The position numbers were made by a program, and so were the translations under genes. DNA of 64,000 nt. It comes from Macrolepiota albuminosa (taxonomy: Eukaryota; Basidiomycota; Agaricomycetes; Agaricales; Agaricaceae). This document shows, piece after piece, positions 11,158 through 21,719 of the stretch. The stretch lies in the NCBI GenBank assembly GCA_027475525.1, contig JAMWFC010000082.1:3382615-3446614 (forward strand). The letters are read 5' to 3'. Each line of letters starts with the position of its first letter. Position 1 is the stretch's first letter. The notes under the pieces were generated by a model. It ran no database searches, was not told the origin of the DNA, and saw only the letters and a list, made by a program, of their open reading frames with translations.

Positions 11158-11193
11158 ATATTTTATTAGGGCTTACAGGCCCTATTAAAATAT
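11158..11193. repeat. 15-bp imperfect inverted repeat
   Basis: ATATTTTATTAGGGC and GCCCTATTAAAATAT pair with one mismatch across a 6-nt loop. It resembles a condensed version of the segment near 11,755 and may be a deletion product of that sequence. Confidence 0.4.
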
Positions 11194-11299
11194 TAGTCAC
11201 TAGCGGAACCCGCCTCACAAAGTAAGGTTGTAATTTTATGGTGTCTTTTTATACTGCTACATTTTTGCACTACATGTACACTATACTCACTTTTGCTAA

Positions 11300-11660
11300 G
11301 CACCTGTGGTCAAATGGAATATTGATACATTCATATTTCGTATTGTGCACAAGACGCAGGTTCGACTCCCGCTAGTGCACATTATATACTAGCAGCAGGC
11401 TGCTGACGTCGGCTAGCGTCATGTATTTAATCCGTTCAAAACTTCAGCGATTTCTGCCGACGGATAGGATGGACGATTCTGCACATGTGTTGATTCCAGC
11501 GCACATGATAAGCTGACGATGCACTGTGGCTGCCTGCCTCCCTTTGTGCTGTGAAAAAGATAGCCAGCCATGGTGCTTCGTCACTTGTCACGTGCCCTGC
11601 AATAAACACACGTGCTAACGCTTCTAACCTATTCTTCTGCTGGAATTTCTAGAGTTTTGA
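11300..11660 (+). mobile_element. SINE family A unit
   Basis: Head 11,300-11,380 with the same A-box-like start and B box, followed by the full family tail including GTGCTGTGAAAAAGATAGCC. Confidence 0.65.
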
Positions 11661-11714
11661 ACGGATCAACTTGATGCTGCGAGCAAGCCAATGAATGGAT
11701 CTATAGACAAAGGT

Positions 11715-11868
11715 CCACCAGACTTGTTTCTCCTCTTTCAACCTAGCACCGTCCCTACTAAAATATTGGTCATTTTTACACAGGAAGAGGACCACCAGAC
11801 TTGTTTCTCCTCTTTCAACCTAGCACCGTCCCTACTAAAATATTGGTCATTTTTACACAGGAAGAGGA
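11715..11868. repeat. 77-bp perfect tandem duplication (copy A)
   Basis: Copies 11,715-11,791 and 11,792-11,868 are identical. The corresponding sequence in copy B (near 26,950) is present once, so the duplication is specific to this assembly position. Confidence 0.9.
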
Positions 11869-12239
11869 CGTCAACTACCGTCCGCTGATGTCAGCTGGGT
11901 CACATGCTGACATCCGCTACTGTCCGCTGGTTACGCACCCACTTCTGCCCTTCCCCCTCTTTCTCCCCCATGCTATCCTCTCCACTCCCCACACTACCTC
12001 ACATGCCACCCCCATCCCCCACATGCCCCCCGCTTCCCTCCTCATCCCTGACCTGACGTCCGACGTCTGCTACGTCCGCTGGTACACCCACGTTCCTCCC
12101 CTTCCCCCTTCCCTCTTTCTCCCCACCCCCATCCCTCTTCTGCCACCCCCCACACTCTCCAAGACGCCACCCCATGCGGCGGACGCCCACGCACCCCCTT
12201 TCCTTCTCTCCTGCCCTGATGCCGGACGATGCTGGGGGT

Positions 12240-12400
12240 TGCCAACGGATTCCCGTCACTGCCGACGGATGTCCAACGGACGTGGACAGATGCCAACGGA
12301 TGTCCAACGGACGTGGACGGATGCCGACGGATGCCAGTGGGTCACGACGGCTGCCAGCTGATGGCCAGCTGATGGCCAGCTGATGGCAGATGATGCCAAC
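12240..12400. repeat. Degenerate GATGCC/GATGTCC minisatellite
   Basis: Two ~29-bp units around CAACGGACGTGGAC are followed by three 11-bp units reading AGCTGATGGCC. A diverged version lies at 27,370-27,520. Long open frames on both strands here are a by-product of the repeat. Confidence 0.6.
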
Positions 12401-12541
12401 GCCCCTTTCAAGCCATGAAACCTCTTTTGGGAGGTATGCCACCCCCCTTCCACCTCAAAATATCCATATGGAGACCTGCGGGGACGTAGGTGAACGTCTG
12501 CTCATTGTGTTATCCGACCTTTGACTCTATCCGTTGGTAAC

Positions 12542-12663
12542 GGACCTGTGGTGCAACGGTTAAATGTGCGTTCCGTTGCTGGAGGCCTGCCCAAGGCCAG
12601 GGGTTTGATTCCCCCCCGCAGGCATACGACGGGCAAGATGATGTTTCTTTTTCTTTGGTCCAA
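12542..12663 (+). mobile_element. SINE family B, tRNA-derived, copy 1
   Basis: tRNA-like head 12,542-12,624: A-box-like GTGGTGCAACGGTTA, B box GGGTTTGATTCCCC, ends CCTGTGG and CCGCAGG can pair with one wobble. A short tail ending TTTCTTTTTCTTTGGTCC follows. Different sequence and tail from family A. Confidence 0.6.
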
Positions 12664-13275
12664 CCAGCCCCTGTGGACCTGCATAGGCCTCTGCAGATGT
12701 CCGCTGGTGCCCTGCGCAGGCCTGGGAGGGCCTGCGTAGGTTTGAGTGGGTCGATATAGGTCTGCGTGGATGTCCGCTGGTGGCTTGCGTAGGCCTGCGT
12801 AGGTCTGCGGGGCCCTTTTGTGGACGTATGCTGGCGTCGGGGGTGGGAAAAGGAGGGAAGGGGAGGCACGCAGCCTCGAGTTATTGCGGGGAGGAAGGGA
12901 GAGGGGAGGGAAGTGGGGAACCTCGAGGAGGGTTGATTCATGCCATGACGTCCGCCACTGGAAGAGGCTTTCAGTCGTGGGCTGATGCCCGCTGGCGGCC
13001 ACTGACGCACATTGACGTCCATTAGCGTCCGCTGGCATCCGCTGGGCCTGCGTGTGCATGTGTGTGCCCGCCTTTTATCGATCCACTGGACCGTGTCATA
13101 CAGCACATTGTGACACGTCCACGGCTCTGTATTCTACGGCACTGTGGGCACTGCGCTGCTCCAGTGTAGCGGACTCCACTGGACACGTATGGTACGGCAC
13201 AAAGCGAGCTCCCGTACAACGTATGACACGTACCGTTGTGATGCCCTACCCTGGAGTGGGAGGAATATGAGACAC

Positions 13276-14212
13276 TGATAGGACCCTATACAGGTTAGGC
13301 GCATCAACGGCAGGCTCGGCACCGGCTCCGGAAACCTTGCCGCACTCATCCTGAACTTGGTGCACGTGTTTTATCCATTTTAAGCCATTCCCGACAGCCG
13401 GACATGGCAAGAAGCAGATCTGATCAATGATAGCGCCGATGGCAGCAGGAATGACAACTGACAGATGGCATCAGTCACTGACGACAGCGCTTAGCGAGAA
13501 GATTGATGATCTATCAAAAACTGACAAACAGCTTGGTGTTTGACCTTGGTAGATGACACTGCTTAGCGCCTCAATTTGGCGCCTGACATCGATTAGGTAT
13601 GTTGATGGACAGAAGAATGATGGTTTGATGGTTTAGCGTCACGATCTGCCGCCTGGCGCCGCTAAAGGTCTTGAATGGACGGCAGGGATCTGAAACCGTT
13701 GGAGCTACCCCTTATAAAATTTTCTAGTTTACCGCTCTTTGGCCACTGGCGACGGCAAACTCTTTGTAGTATAAAAGTACTTACCAACTTGTACAATCAT
13801 CATCAGACGAGTACAGAGTTTCCTGCTCCCCTTACTTCAGTCTCCCTTACGCTCAAAGTCTCATTTACGGTCGGCAACGTCGAACTTGTCGGCAGTTGCA
13901 GACTATTGCCAGCTTTTGACCTCTTTGCGCCTTGCAGCTACGGCAGGCATTACCAATGCTTAGATCTTGCTAAGCTTACCGTGTCCTTACTGCTCACTTT
14001 TGCCATGTTCACTTACCGCATTTTTCTTAGGCGCTTTACCTTAGCGCTTGACACTTGCCGACACCCGATACCGACTTTTCACCTTTTTCACAGGCACGTT
14101 CTCTGGGACCTGCCCGGAACTCCCTCAACACTTTAGCGCGCCCAACGCATACCCTTTTGGTACGGTAACACTAGAACTATATTTGTTACTGACCAAACTT
14201 TGGGTGTCATCA
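13276..14212 (+). repeat. 5' LTR of gypsy element 1
   Basis: 937 bp, TG..CA ends with a 4-bp terminal inverted repeat (TGAT/ATCA). A TATA-like TATAAAAG lies at 13,770. Differences from the 3' LTR are mainly C/T and G/A transitions, many at CpG. Confidence 0.9.
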
Positions 14213-14215
14213 AAT

Positions 14216-14232
14216 TGGAGCCCACCGCGAGG
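14216..14232 (+). promoter_or_regulatory. Candidate primer-binding site
   Basis: TGGAGCCCACCGCGAGG begins with the TGG expected for pairing to a tRNA 3' CCA, three nt after the 5' LTR. I could not assign the tRNA. Confidence 0.5.
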
Positions 14233-14248
14233 GAACTTTAGGGCAGGA

Positions 14249-16047
14249 TTCCGCCAGAAACCCATCTCCAGCGTAGGCGCCGTCTGCTAGAGCAGTCGGC
14301 AGAAGGCATAGCTCCTTCCCACCCATCCACTCCACAACCACCTGGTGCCTTACCGGGTCTATCGCTAGCACAGGAACTACAGAACGCCACTGTAGGCGAA
14401 TTTCCTGATCTCAACCCGCATTCCCTAGACTTTAGCGTGGACGACCTCTTAGCGTCACCGCTTGCTGTACCACAACCAGTTACCCCCACTACTCCCTTAA
14501 CACCACTTTTTCAACTCGTCATTTTGCTTACCCCGTCGCCAATATCTAGAACTCCTTCCCCACGTCCGCTAACCAAACTCGGTACCACCGTTGCTATGGA
14601 ACAACTAGTTCAGCGCATGCTGCCATGCAACCACTTCTCAGCACCAAAATGGGACGAGTCTAAGCCACGGGATCTCTCTCAGTATTTCAAGGAACTAGAG
14701 TACTTATTCAGGGATTGTGGGATTACCGACCACACCCAGATGAAGGAATACGTGGCAAGGTACGTGTCATATGACATGGCAGAAACTTGGACAGGTCTTG
14801 CCGAGTTTGCAGCTTTTGTTCCTGCCGCACCGCCAGTTCCCGCCCAAGGCGCTTTGTATGAGGACTGGAAGACAGCAGTAATCCAGTTGTACCCTGGCGC
14901 TGAAGAAGCTACCCGCTACTCGGTAAACGAGCTGCAGAAACTAGTTCATGAATTATTCGACAACGGCACATTGTCCCTTGGCGTGTTCTCCACGTATTAC
15001 CGCAAATTCCAAAAGATCGCTAGGTGGTTAGTACAAAACGGCAAGCTATATATCAACGAGGAACGTCGCCTATTCCAACAAGGCATCCTGACTTCACTTT
15101 GGACTCGCATTGCTTGTCGCTTAGAAATAGTTCATCAGGACCACCACCCAGACGAGCCATATAACGTTGCCAACGTTTTTGAAGCCGGTAAGTGGGTTCT
15201 CAAGGGAACAGACACTGGCGTTGGGCTGCAACGCGCTAGAATGAGCCCACCCCCTGAGCAAACTAACGGTATCATTCCCATCCCACCGCCCGCTGCCGAC
15301 TTCGTTAAGAAGGAGGACCTCAACGCTGCCGTTACCGCTGCCATCGCATCCGCCATGACTCGCATTGAAACGATGATCACCACCAACCTCGCTGCTAACC
15401 GACCCGCCAATGTGCCTGCGCCAGGCCCTTGCCATTTTTGTGGAGAAATTGGCCACACTATGACTAGAGGACACTGCACTACCCTCAAAAACTATATTCG
15501 GCAAGGAAGAATTAGAAGAGCTATCGACAGCAAGATAGTTCTTACCACTGGCGCCACCATCCCCAACTACCCGGACAAGAAGTCTTTTCAGGAGCAAGTT
15601 GATGAATGGCATAGGCGCAACCCAGGACAAATTGTTACCAGCACGCTATCTGGCAACGCCAAACCCGACCCTGAACAGGCGACTCAACAGCAAATGATCC
15701 ACGAGGTCTTACATTTCGACAGCGTTGGCGACCGACCCACCTTCTCGCGGGAGGAATGTATCGCCAAGTTACAAAAGGAGCTAGATTCACTTAAGAATCA
15801 GGTTTTTGATGGGGTTGAAGTTAAGCAGCCTAAACAGCCTCTCAAAGGATACAAGCCAATGTCTGCCGCTAACAAGTTACTGAGTTCTGCTCCAGCCGCT
15901 CTGCCCGCTACCACTCCAGAACCATTGTTGTCCGCTGCCGCTCCCAAACCACCTCTGCATCTCTACTCAGGGATTCCCGACCGCTATCATGCTCCCACAC
16001 AACAAAATTTTGCCGCTCCTGAGAAGCGTGCCGAAGGCGGCTACTGA
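14249..16047 (+). pseudogene. gag (capsid/nucleocapsid) frame of gypsy element 1
   Basis: An open frame runs from 14,249; the first ATG in it is at 14,596. The capsid-like part contains SQYFKELEYLFRDCGI and a helical core; the nucleocapsid part has a zinc-knuckle-like CHFCGEIGH, with the last Cys one or two residues further out than usual. The frame ends at TGA 16,045-16,047 but continues unchanged into the protease region, so the stop is probably a CGA-to-TGA mutation of a gag-protease fusion. Proteins like this package the element RNA. Confidence 0.8.
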
Positions 16048-17112
16048 CCTACTGCGCCAATTTTTGACATAGAGAAATCAAATCACGTCTTTAGCCGCAT
16101 CATGAAAACCGCCGTCACCTTATCTGTAGAGGAACTTTGTAGTATTGCTCCCGACATCCGCAACCAGGTAAAGATGGCAGTTACTCCTTGACGTCCCTTA
16201 GCAACGACTGTTGCCAAGGTCAAGGACCTTGACGATGCGCTTCCTGGTTTTTCTGTTACCGTCAACTCTTTGGACCCTGATAATGCTTCTGCCAACACCA
16301 TCGCTAACGCCACTTCTGTGGACCCAGTTGAGACCTACCTTAGGTCAGTGGACCACAGTGAAGACCTGGCAATCCTTACCGTCGCTCAAGAATCGCACAC
16401 TATCCGCTCCGTCGCGTTAATGGTTGACAACAAGCATGAGGTAGAGGCAATTGTGGATAGCGGTTCCCAAATCATTTCTATGGCAGCCGAAGTCGCTAAC
16501 GATTTGGGTCTCATTTACGACCCTACAGTTATACTAAACATGCAGAGCACTAACGGTACGGTAGACAGGTCCTTGGGCCTCGCCAAGAACGTGCCCTGCA
16601 CCCTTGGTGACATCACTTTTTACTTGCAGATTCACATTTTACGCTCCCCAGCATATGATTTATTACTCAGTAGACCCTTCGATGTCTTGGCGCGATCAGT
16701 CGTCAAGACTGTTACCGACAACAAGACGACACTAACAATTAGCGACCCCAACTCTGGAATCAGACAAACGGTGCCGACGTTCCCTAGGGGACAACAAAAA
16801 GGCGCCCGCGCTAAGCCCCCAGAATTTACCGACCAACATGCCAACGAGCCTCTCCACCGGTGTTTTCACAGACTATCAAGGAGGTGATTGGCGACGATCA
16901 CAGAGATGTGGCGCTAACGCTGGAATATGACCATTATACTGGTCTTGTAAATATCATGTCTGCCACTTGTCTTGACAAAGAAGTTTTACTTTCCTCATCC
17001 GCTACCGATGCTGAGATTTCCCAGAAAAACCCAAACATTACTGGTTCAGCCCTAGCGTACTTATATCTTACCGCCTCAGAATCATTTCAAAATATTGCGT
17101 CTACCGATACGT
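16048..17112 (+). pseudogene. Aspartic protease and linker of gypsy element 1
   Basis: Same frame as gag, interrupted by TGA at 16,189-16,191. The retropepsin active site reads IVDSGSQI, followed by SPAYDLLLSRPFDV, the usual flap-to-C-terminal segment. A frameshift near 16,850 moves to a second frame (FSQTIKEVIGDD..), which ends where the solo LTR is inserted at 17,113. Confidence 0.8.
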
Positions 17113-17546
17113 TGATAGGACCCTATACAGGTTAGGCGCATCAACGGCAGGCTCGGCACCAGCTCCGGAAACCTTGCCGCACTCGTTCCGAACTTAGCGC
17201 ACGCGTTCTACCCATTTTAAGCCATTCCCGACGGCCGCGCACGGCAAGAAGCAGATCCAATCAATGATAGCGCCGACGGCAGCAGGAATGACAACTGACA
17301 GATGGCATCAGTCACTGATGACAGCGCTTAGCGAGAAGCTTGATGATCTATCAAAAACTGACGGACAGCTTGGCGTTTGACCTTGGCGTCTGACACCGCT
17401 TACCGTCTCGATTTGGCGCCCAACGTCGCTTAGGTGTTCTGACAGACAGAAGGGTGATGGATTGATGATTTAGCACCGCGATCTGCCGCCTGGTGGCGCC
17501 AAGGGTCTTGAATGGACGGTAGGGATCTGAAACCGTTGGAGCTACC

Positions 17547-17700
17547 CCTATGAAATTTTCCAGTTTACCGCACTTTGGCAATGGTTGGTCACTGGCGATG
17601 GTGAACTCCTTGTAGTATATAAACCTATGAAATTTTCCAGTTTACCGCACTTTGGCAATGGTTGGTCACTGGCGATGGTGAACTCCTTGTAGTATATATA
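17547..17700. repeat. 77-bp-period tandem duplication in the solo LTR
   Basis: 17,547-17,621 and 17,624-17,698 are identical, period 77. The 5' and 3' LTRs of the host element have this segment once. Confidence 0.85.
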
Positions 17701-18063
17701 TATTACTTACCGACTTGTACATACATCATCAGACGAATAGACCAGAGTTTCCCCCTTTACTTCAGTCTCCCTTACGCTCAAGAGCTCATTTACGCTACGG
17801 TCGGCAACGTCAAACTCATCGGCAGTTGCAGACGTTCGCCAATACTCGACATACTCGCGCCTTGCAACTACGGCAGGCACTATCGACGCTTAGACCTCGC
17901 TAAGCTTACCGCGCTCTTGCCGTTGACCTTGCCGTGTTTACTTACCGCATTTTCCTTAGGCGCTTTACCTTAGCGCTTACCACTTGCCGACCCCGTTACC
18001 GACTTTTACCCTTTTTCACAGACGCGTTCTCTGGGACCTGCCCGGGACTCCCCATATCACTTT

Positions 18064-18217
18064 TAGCGCGCCCAACGCACACTCTTGGTACGGTAACACT
18101 ATAGTTACATTTGTTACTGACCAAACTTTGGGCGTCATCATAGCGCGCCCAACGCACACTCTTGGTACGGTAACACTATAGTTACATTTGTTACTGACCA
18201 AACTTTGGGCGTCATCA
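18064..18217. repeat. 77-bp perfect tandem duplication at solo LTR end
   Basis: Copies 18,064-18,140 and 18,141-18,217 are identical. The second ends exactly at the LTR end. Both other LTRs carry one copy. Confidence 0.9.
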
Positions 18218-18221
18218 ACGT

Positions 18222-21200
18222 ATCTTACCACCCTTCCCGGAGCCTTGTCTCCTGCCGTTCTTGGACTTGCCGCTCCTCAGGCTACAATTTCCCTTTCCAC
18301 TTCTGTATATAACCAAGCTAATGCTCCCAAAAGGAAAGGGGTCCAAGTCAAAAAAGAAATATAAGCCAGTTGCGCTTAAAACAAAACCCGTCGCTACGCA
18401 CTCTCCCGAGACGTTTAGGATCGAGCGCCAGATCATTGGCAACCCTCTTGCCAACATGCCTACCTTATCACCGAATCCCGGTGGTTTTGTGTTCTCAAAA
18501 AGAACGGTAATCTGCGCATAGTTCACAGCCTTGAACCGCTAAATAAGGTTACAATATGACACTCTGGCGTACCGCCTTTTCCTGATCACGTTGCCAAGTC
18601 CTTTGCTGGGCGCATTTGTGGCGCCACCCTCGATCTCTACGTTGGCTACAATGAACGCTTGATACACCCTTCCTCCCGAGACCTCACTACTTTTCAAACT
18701 CTGTTTGGCGCGTTGCGCCTAGTTACCTTACCGATGGGCTGGACAAACTCAGTTCCTATATTCCATGACGATATCACCTTCATCCTCCAACCCGAGATAC
18801 CGCATAATGTCCTTAGCTTCATTGATGACGTTGGCGTCAAAGGCCCCAAAGACTGGCGACTCATCCCGACAACTCCAACATCCGCTTAGCGCTATGGGAG
18901 TTTTTCCAGCTGCTCAACCAAGTCCTCCAATGAATGAAGTATAGCAGAGGAACCTTTAGCGGCCACAAACTCCTCCTTTGCACGCCAAGGTTCAAAATAC
19001 TTGGTCACATCTGCACTCCCGATGGACGCATTCCTGACGAATCTCGCTTAGCACTCTTGGAGCGCTGGGGTCCTTGCCGCAACTTATCTGAAGTTCGCGC
19101 CTTTCTTGGCACAGTTGGCGTTCTCAGGATATTTGTCAAGAACTTTGCCCATCGTGCACATGCCCTTAACTGACTCACCCGTGCTAATGAGCCCTTTGAA
19201 TTTGGGCCAGACCAGGTCACCGCACAACGCGATTTGGTAAAAGCTCTGCAAGACGCCAAGCCCCTAGTCCCCATTGACTATAGCTCTGCCGACCCTGTTA
19301 TCTTGGCGGTGGATACCTCATACATTGCCGTTGGCTACTTTTTGTGTCAGTGCCTTAGCGACAATCGGAAACAGCGACGTTACAACCGCTTTGGGTCTAT
19401 TACGCTTAACGACCGGGAATCTCGCTACAGTCAGCCTAAGCTAGAGCTCTATGGACTCTTCAAAGCCTTCTGGTCGCTAAAGATGTATCTAATTGGCGTC
19501 CGGAATCTAATTGTTGAAGTCAACGCTAGGTACATTAAAGGCATGCTGCAGAATCCTGACATCCAGCCGTCTGCTAGTATGAACCGGTGGGTAGTCACTA
19601 TCCTCATGTTTCACTTTGAATTGGTCCATGTCAAGAGCTTTTTCCACAGACCAGATGGACTCTCTAGGCGACCACAGCAGCCTGGCGACCCAGCAGTGGA
19701 TCCACAGGCTGATAGCGATTTTGAGGACTGGATTGACCGCTTACATGGTTTCGTGCACCTCATACAACAGCCCATCCCCCTACTACGACGGCAACAGCCT
19801 GCCAGTATCTTTTTACATCCCATTACCCCTTACCGCCCCAAGACTTTTAGCGCACCCCTCACATTCTATATGGCAAGCATTTGCAGTCAAAATTCACCTC
19901 CAGTAAAAATTGTACAAAAACCCCATCCGCTAAGAGAAGACAGCAAAAACCTGACCTACAATGCCGTTCCCCGATCCGCCAAGGCAAAGGCAGAAGACAG
20001 TCGTTTGTTAATAATTAAACAGTGGATACAAGACCTCAAGCGACCAGCAGGCCTTACCGACAAACAATTCGCGACCTTTATTTGATACGCTACCCGTTTC
20101 TTCTTTACCAACAACCAACTTTGGCAACAAAATTGAGATGGCGCTCACAAGCTAATCATCAAGCCAGAAAGTCGCTTACGGGTTCTGTGCGCCATGCATG
20201 ATGAGCTAGGACATAGAGGTCTGTACGCTACCCGAGCCTCTCTTTTAGAGTGATTCTGGTGGCCACACGCTAGCACTGACATCGCCTGGTACATTAGGAC
20301 TTGCCACCTTTGCCAGATTCAACAGACATGTCAAGTACTTATCCCGCCAACGGTTGCAATGCCAGCGCCCCTCTTCAGCAAAATTTACGTCAACACCATG
20401 CATATGCCCAAATCTAGTCGCTACAAGTACATCATTCAAGGTCGTTGCTCGCTAATCCACTGGCCTGAATTTCAAATGCTTCAAAGAGAAAATACGGAGG
20501 CGGTCACCAAGTGGCTGTTTGAGGACGTCATCTGCCATTGGAGAGCGCTAAGAGAAATTGTCACGGATAATGGTGCGCCAATTATCAAAGCGCTGACCTA
20601 TCTCACCAAGAAGTACAATATTCATCACATTCGAGTATTGGGCTACAACAAACGCGCCAATGGCCTGGTAGAAAGACCACACTTTGACATACGGCAAGCG
20701 CTTTTCAAGGCAGTCGATGGTGACGAGTCTCGTTGGAGCGAGGCAACATATTCAGTATTTTGGTCGGAAAGAGTTACTATCCGTAAGCGCATGGGTTGTT
20801 CTCCCTATTACGTGGCTACTGGCACCCATCCTTTACTCCCTGCCAACATTATAGAAGCGACCTACCTCCAGCCAGCCCCTAATAGTATCTTAGCGACTAC
20901 TGACCTGATTGCCAGACGAGCAATTGATCTCCAACAACGGAAAGAAGATTTGGAGCGACTTCATGAAGTAGTCTTTAGCGCCCGTCGCCAAGCAGCCCTG
21001 CGATTCGAAACCGAGCATGGCACTACTATCAAAGATTACAACTTCCCGAGAGGAGCGCTAGTACTTATGCGCAACTCCAAAATTGAAACCTCATACAACA
21101 AGAAAATGCGCCCACGCTATCTAGGACCTTTGGTAGTTATCTCTCATAACCGGGGAGGCGCTTACGTGCTCTGTGAATTAGATGGTTCAGTACTGCATCG

Positions 21201-21346
21201 ACCTGTTGCTGCTTTTCGCCTATTACCGTATCTCGCCAGGGAACAAAGCTAGACATTGACACCGCCAAGCTGAGAGAACTTGAAGAAACAGAATTACTGG
21301 ACGATGAGGATTTGCCGACTCTGGTTGAAGAAGAAGAAAATGATTA
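18222..21346 (+). pseudogene. Reverse transcriptase, RNase H and integrase of gypsy element 1
   Basis: Reverse transcriptase 18,480-18,890: NLRIVHSLEPLN, TFQTLFGALRLVTLPMGW and the catalytic FIDDVGVKGP. RNase H from about 19,290: AVDTSYIAVGYFL and FELVHVKSFFHRPDGLSRRP. Integrase: zinc-binding HDELGHRG and CHLCQIQ (20,200-20,330), core with EIVTDNGAPI and NGLVERPHFDIRQ, C-terminal RPRYLGPLVVI. In-frame TGA stops at 18,931, 19,171, 20,083, 20,134 and 20,251 all lie in one otherwise open frame and fit CGA codons. A frameshift lies near 18,500 and another near 18,870. A ~20-bp deletion near 21,248, seen against element 2, gives an early stop; the original frame ends at 21,346. Confidence 0.85.
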
Positions 21347-21719
21347 GAAAAGACTATATTGTATATCTAACAGACATTTCCTTACATAGTCAAGTCGCAG
21401 CGCTAGTGTGTCGCCAACGCTTAGCGCATTGCGCAACTCTTGCCAAGGGTTTTTCGCTATGATGACTTACTGAGCGTTTCCCTTTTCCTCAAAAATCTGT
21501 CTAAGTCCCTCTCACACTACTCCTCTTGCTAAAACCTACTTTAGAATGCTTGCCGTTTGCTTTCTCTTAGCTTTTCTTTCTTTGCTTTTGGCTGCTTCGC
21601 TAACTCAGATTTTGGGATTCACCCTTACACTCGGCAAGGAGGCGGCAAGAGACATATATACATAACCGGGAACAGCAAAAAAATTTATGTACAAAACGGC
21701 CTGTCTACCCTGAGGTTCG

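Larger units (their letters stand above)
9990..13255. repeat. Large direct repeat, copy A (SINE-rich segment)
   Basis: Shares order and sequence with 25,690-29,297: inverted tRNA-like head, array of plus-strand heads, the segment starting near 11,690, the pyrimidine-rich and GATGCC-rich stretch, the second SINE at 12,542, and the segment ending in a GATGCCCTACCCTGG word at 13,241-13,255. Copy B has an extra solo LTR. Differences are mostly transitions. The two copies flank the full-length gypsy element in direct orientation. Confidence 0.75.
17113..18217 (+). mobile_element. Solo LTR of the same gypsy family, nested
   Basis: Begins TGATAGGACCC and ends GTCATCA like the element LTRs; flanked by ACGT at 17,109-17,112 and 18,218-18,221. 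Length is 1,105 bp, about 951 bp once two 77-bp duplications are discounted. A solo LTR is left when the two LTRs of an insertion recombine, so a second full element once sat here. Confidence 0.9.

Noticed and set aside
10040..11380. Functional tRNA genes
   Set aside because: A and B boxes are present but no head forms a proper anticodon arm, and the units carry shared long tails; SINE heads fit better.
12000..12450. Overlapping open frames of 84-186 codons on both strands
   Set aside because: They arise from pyrimidine-rich and GATGCC-repeat sequence, have no domains, and are not kept in the second copy of the segment.
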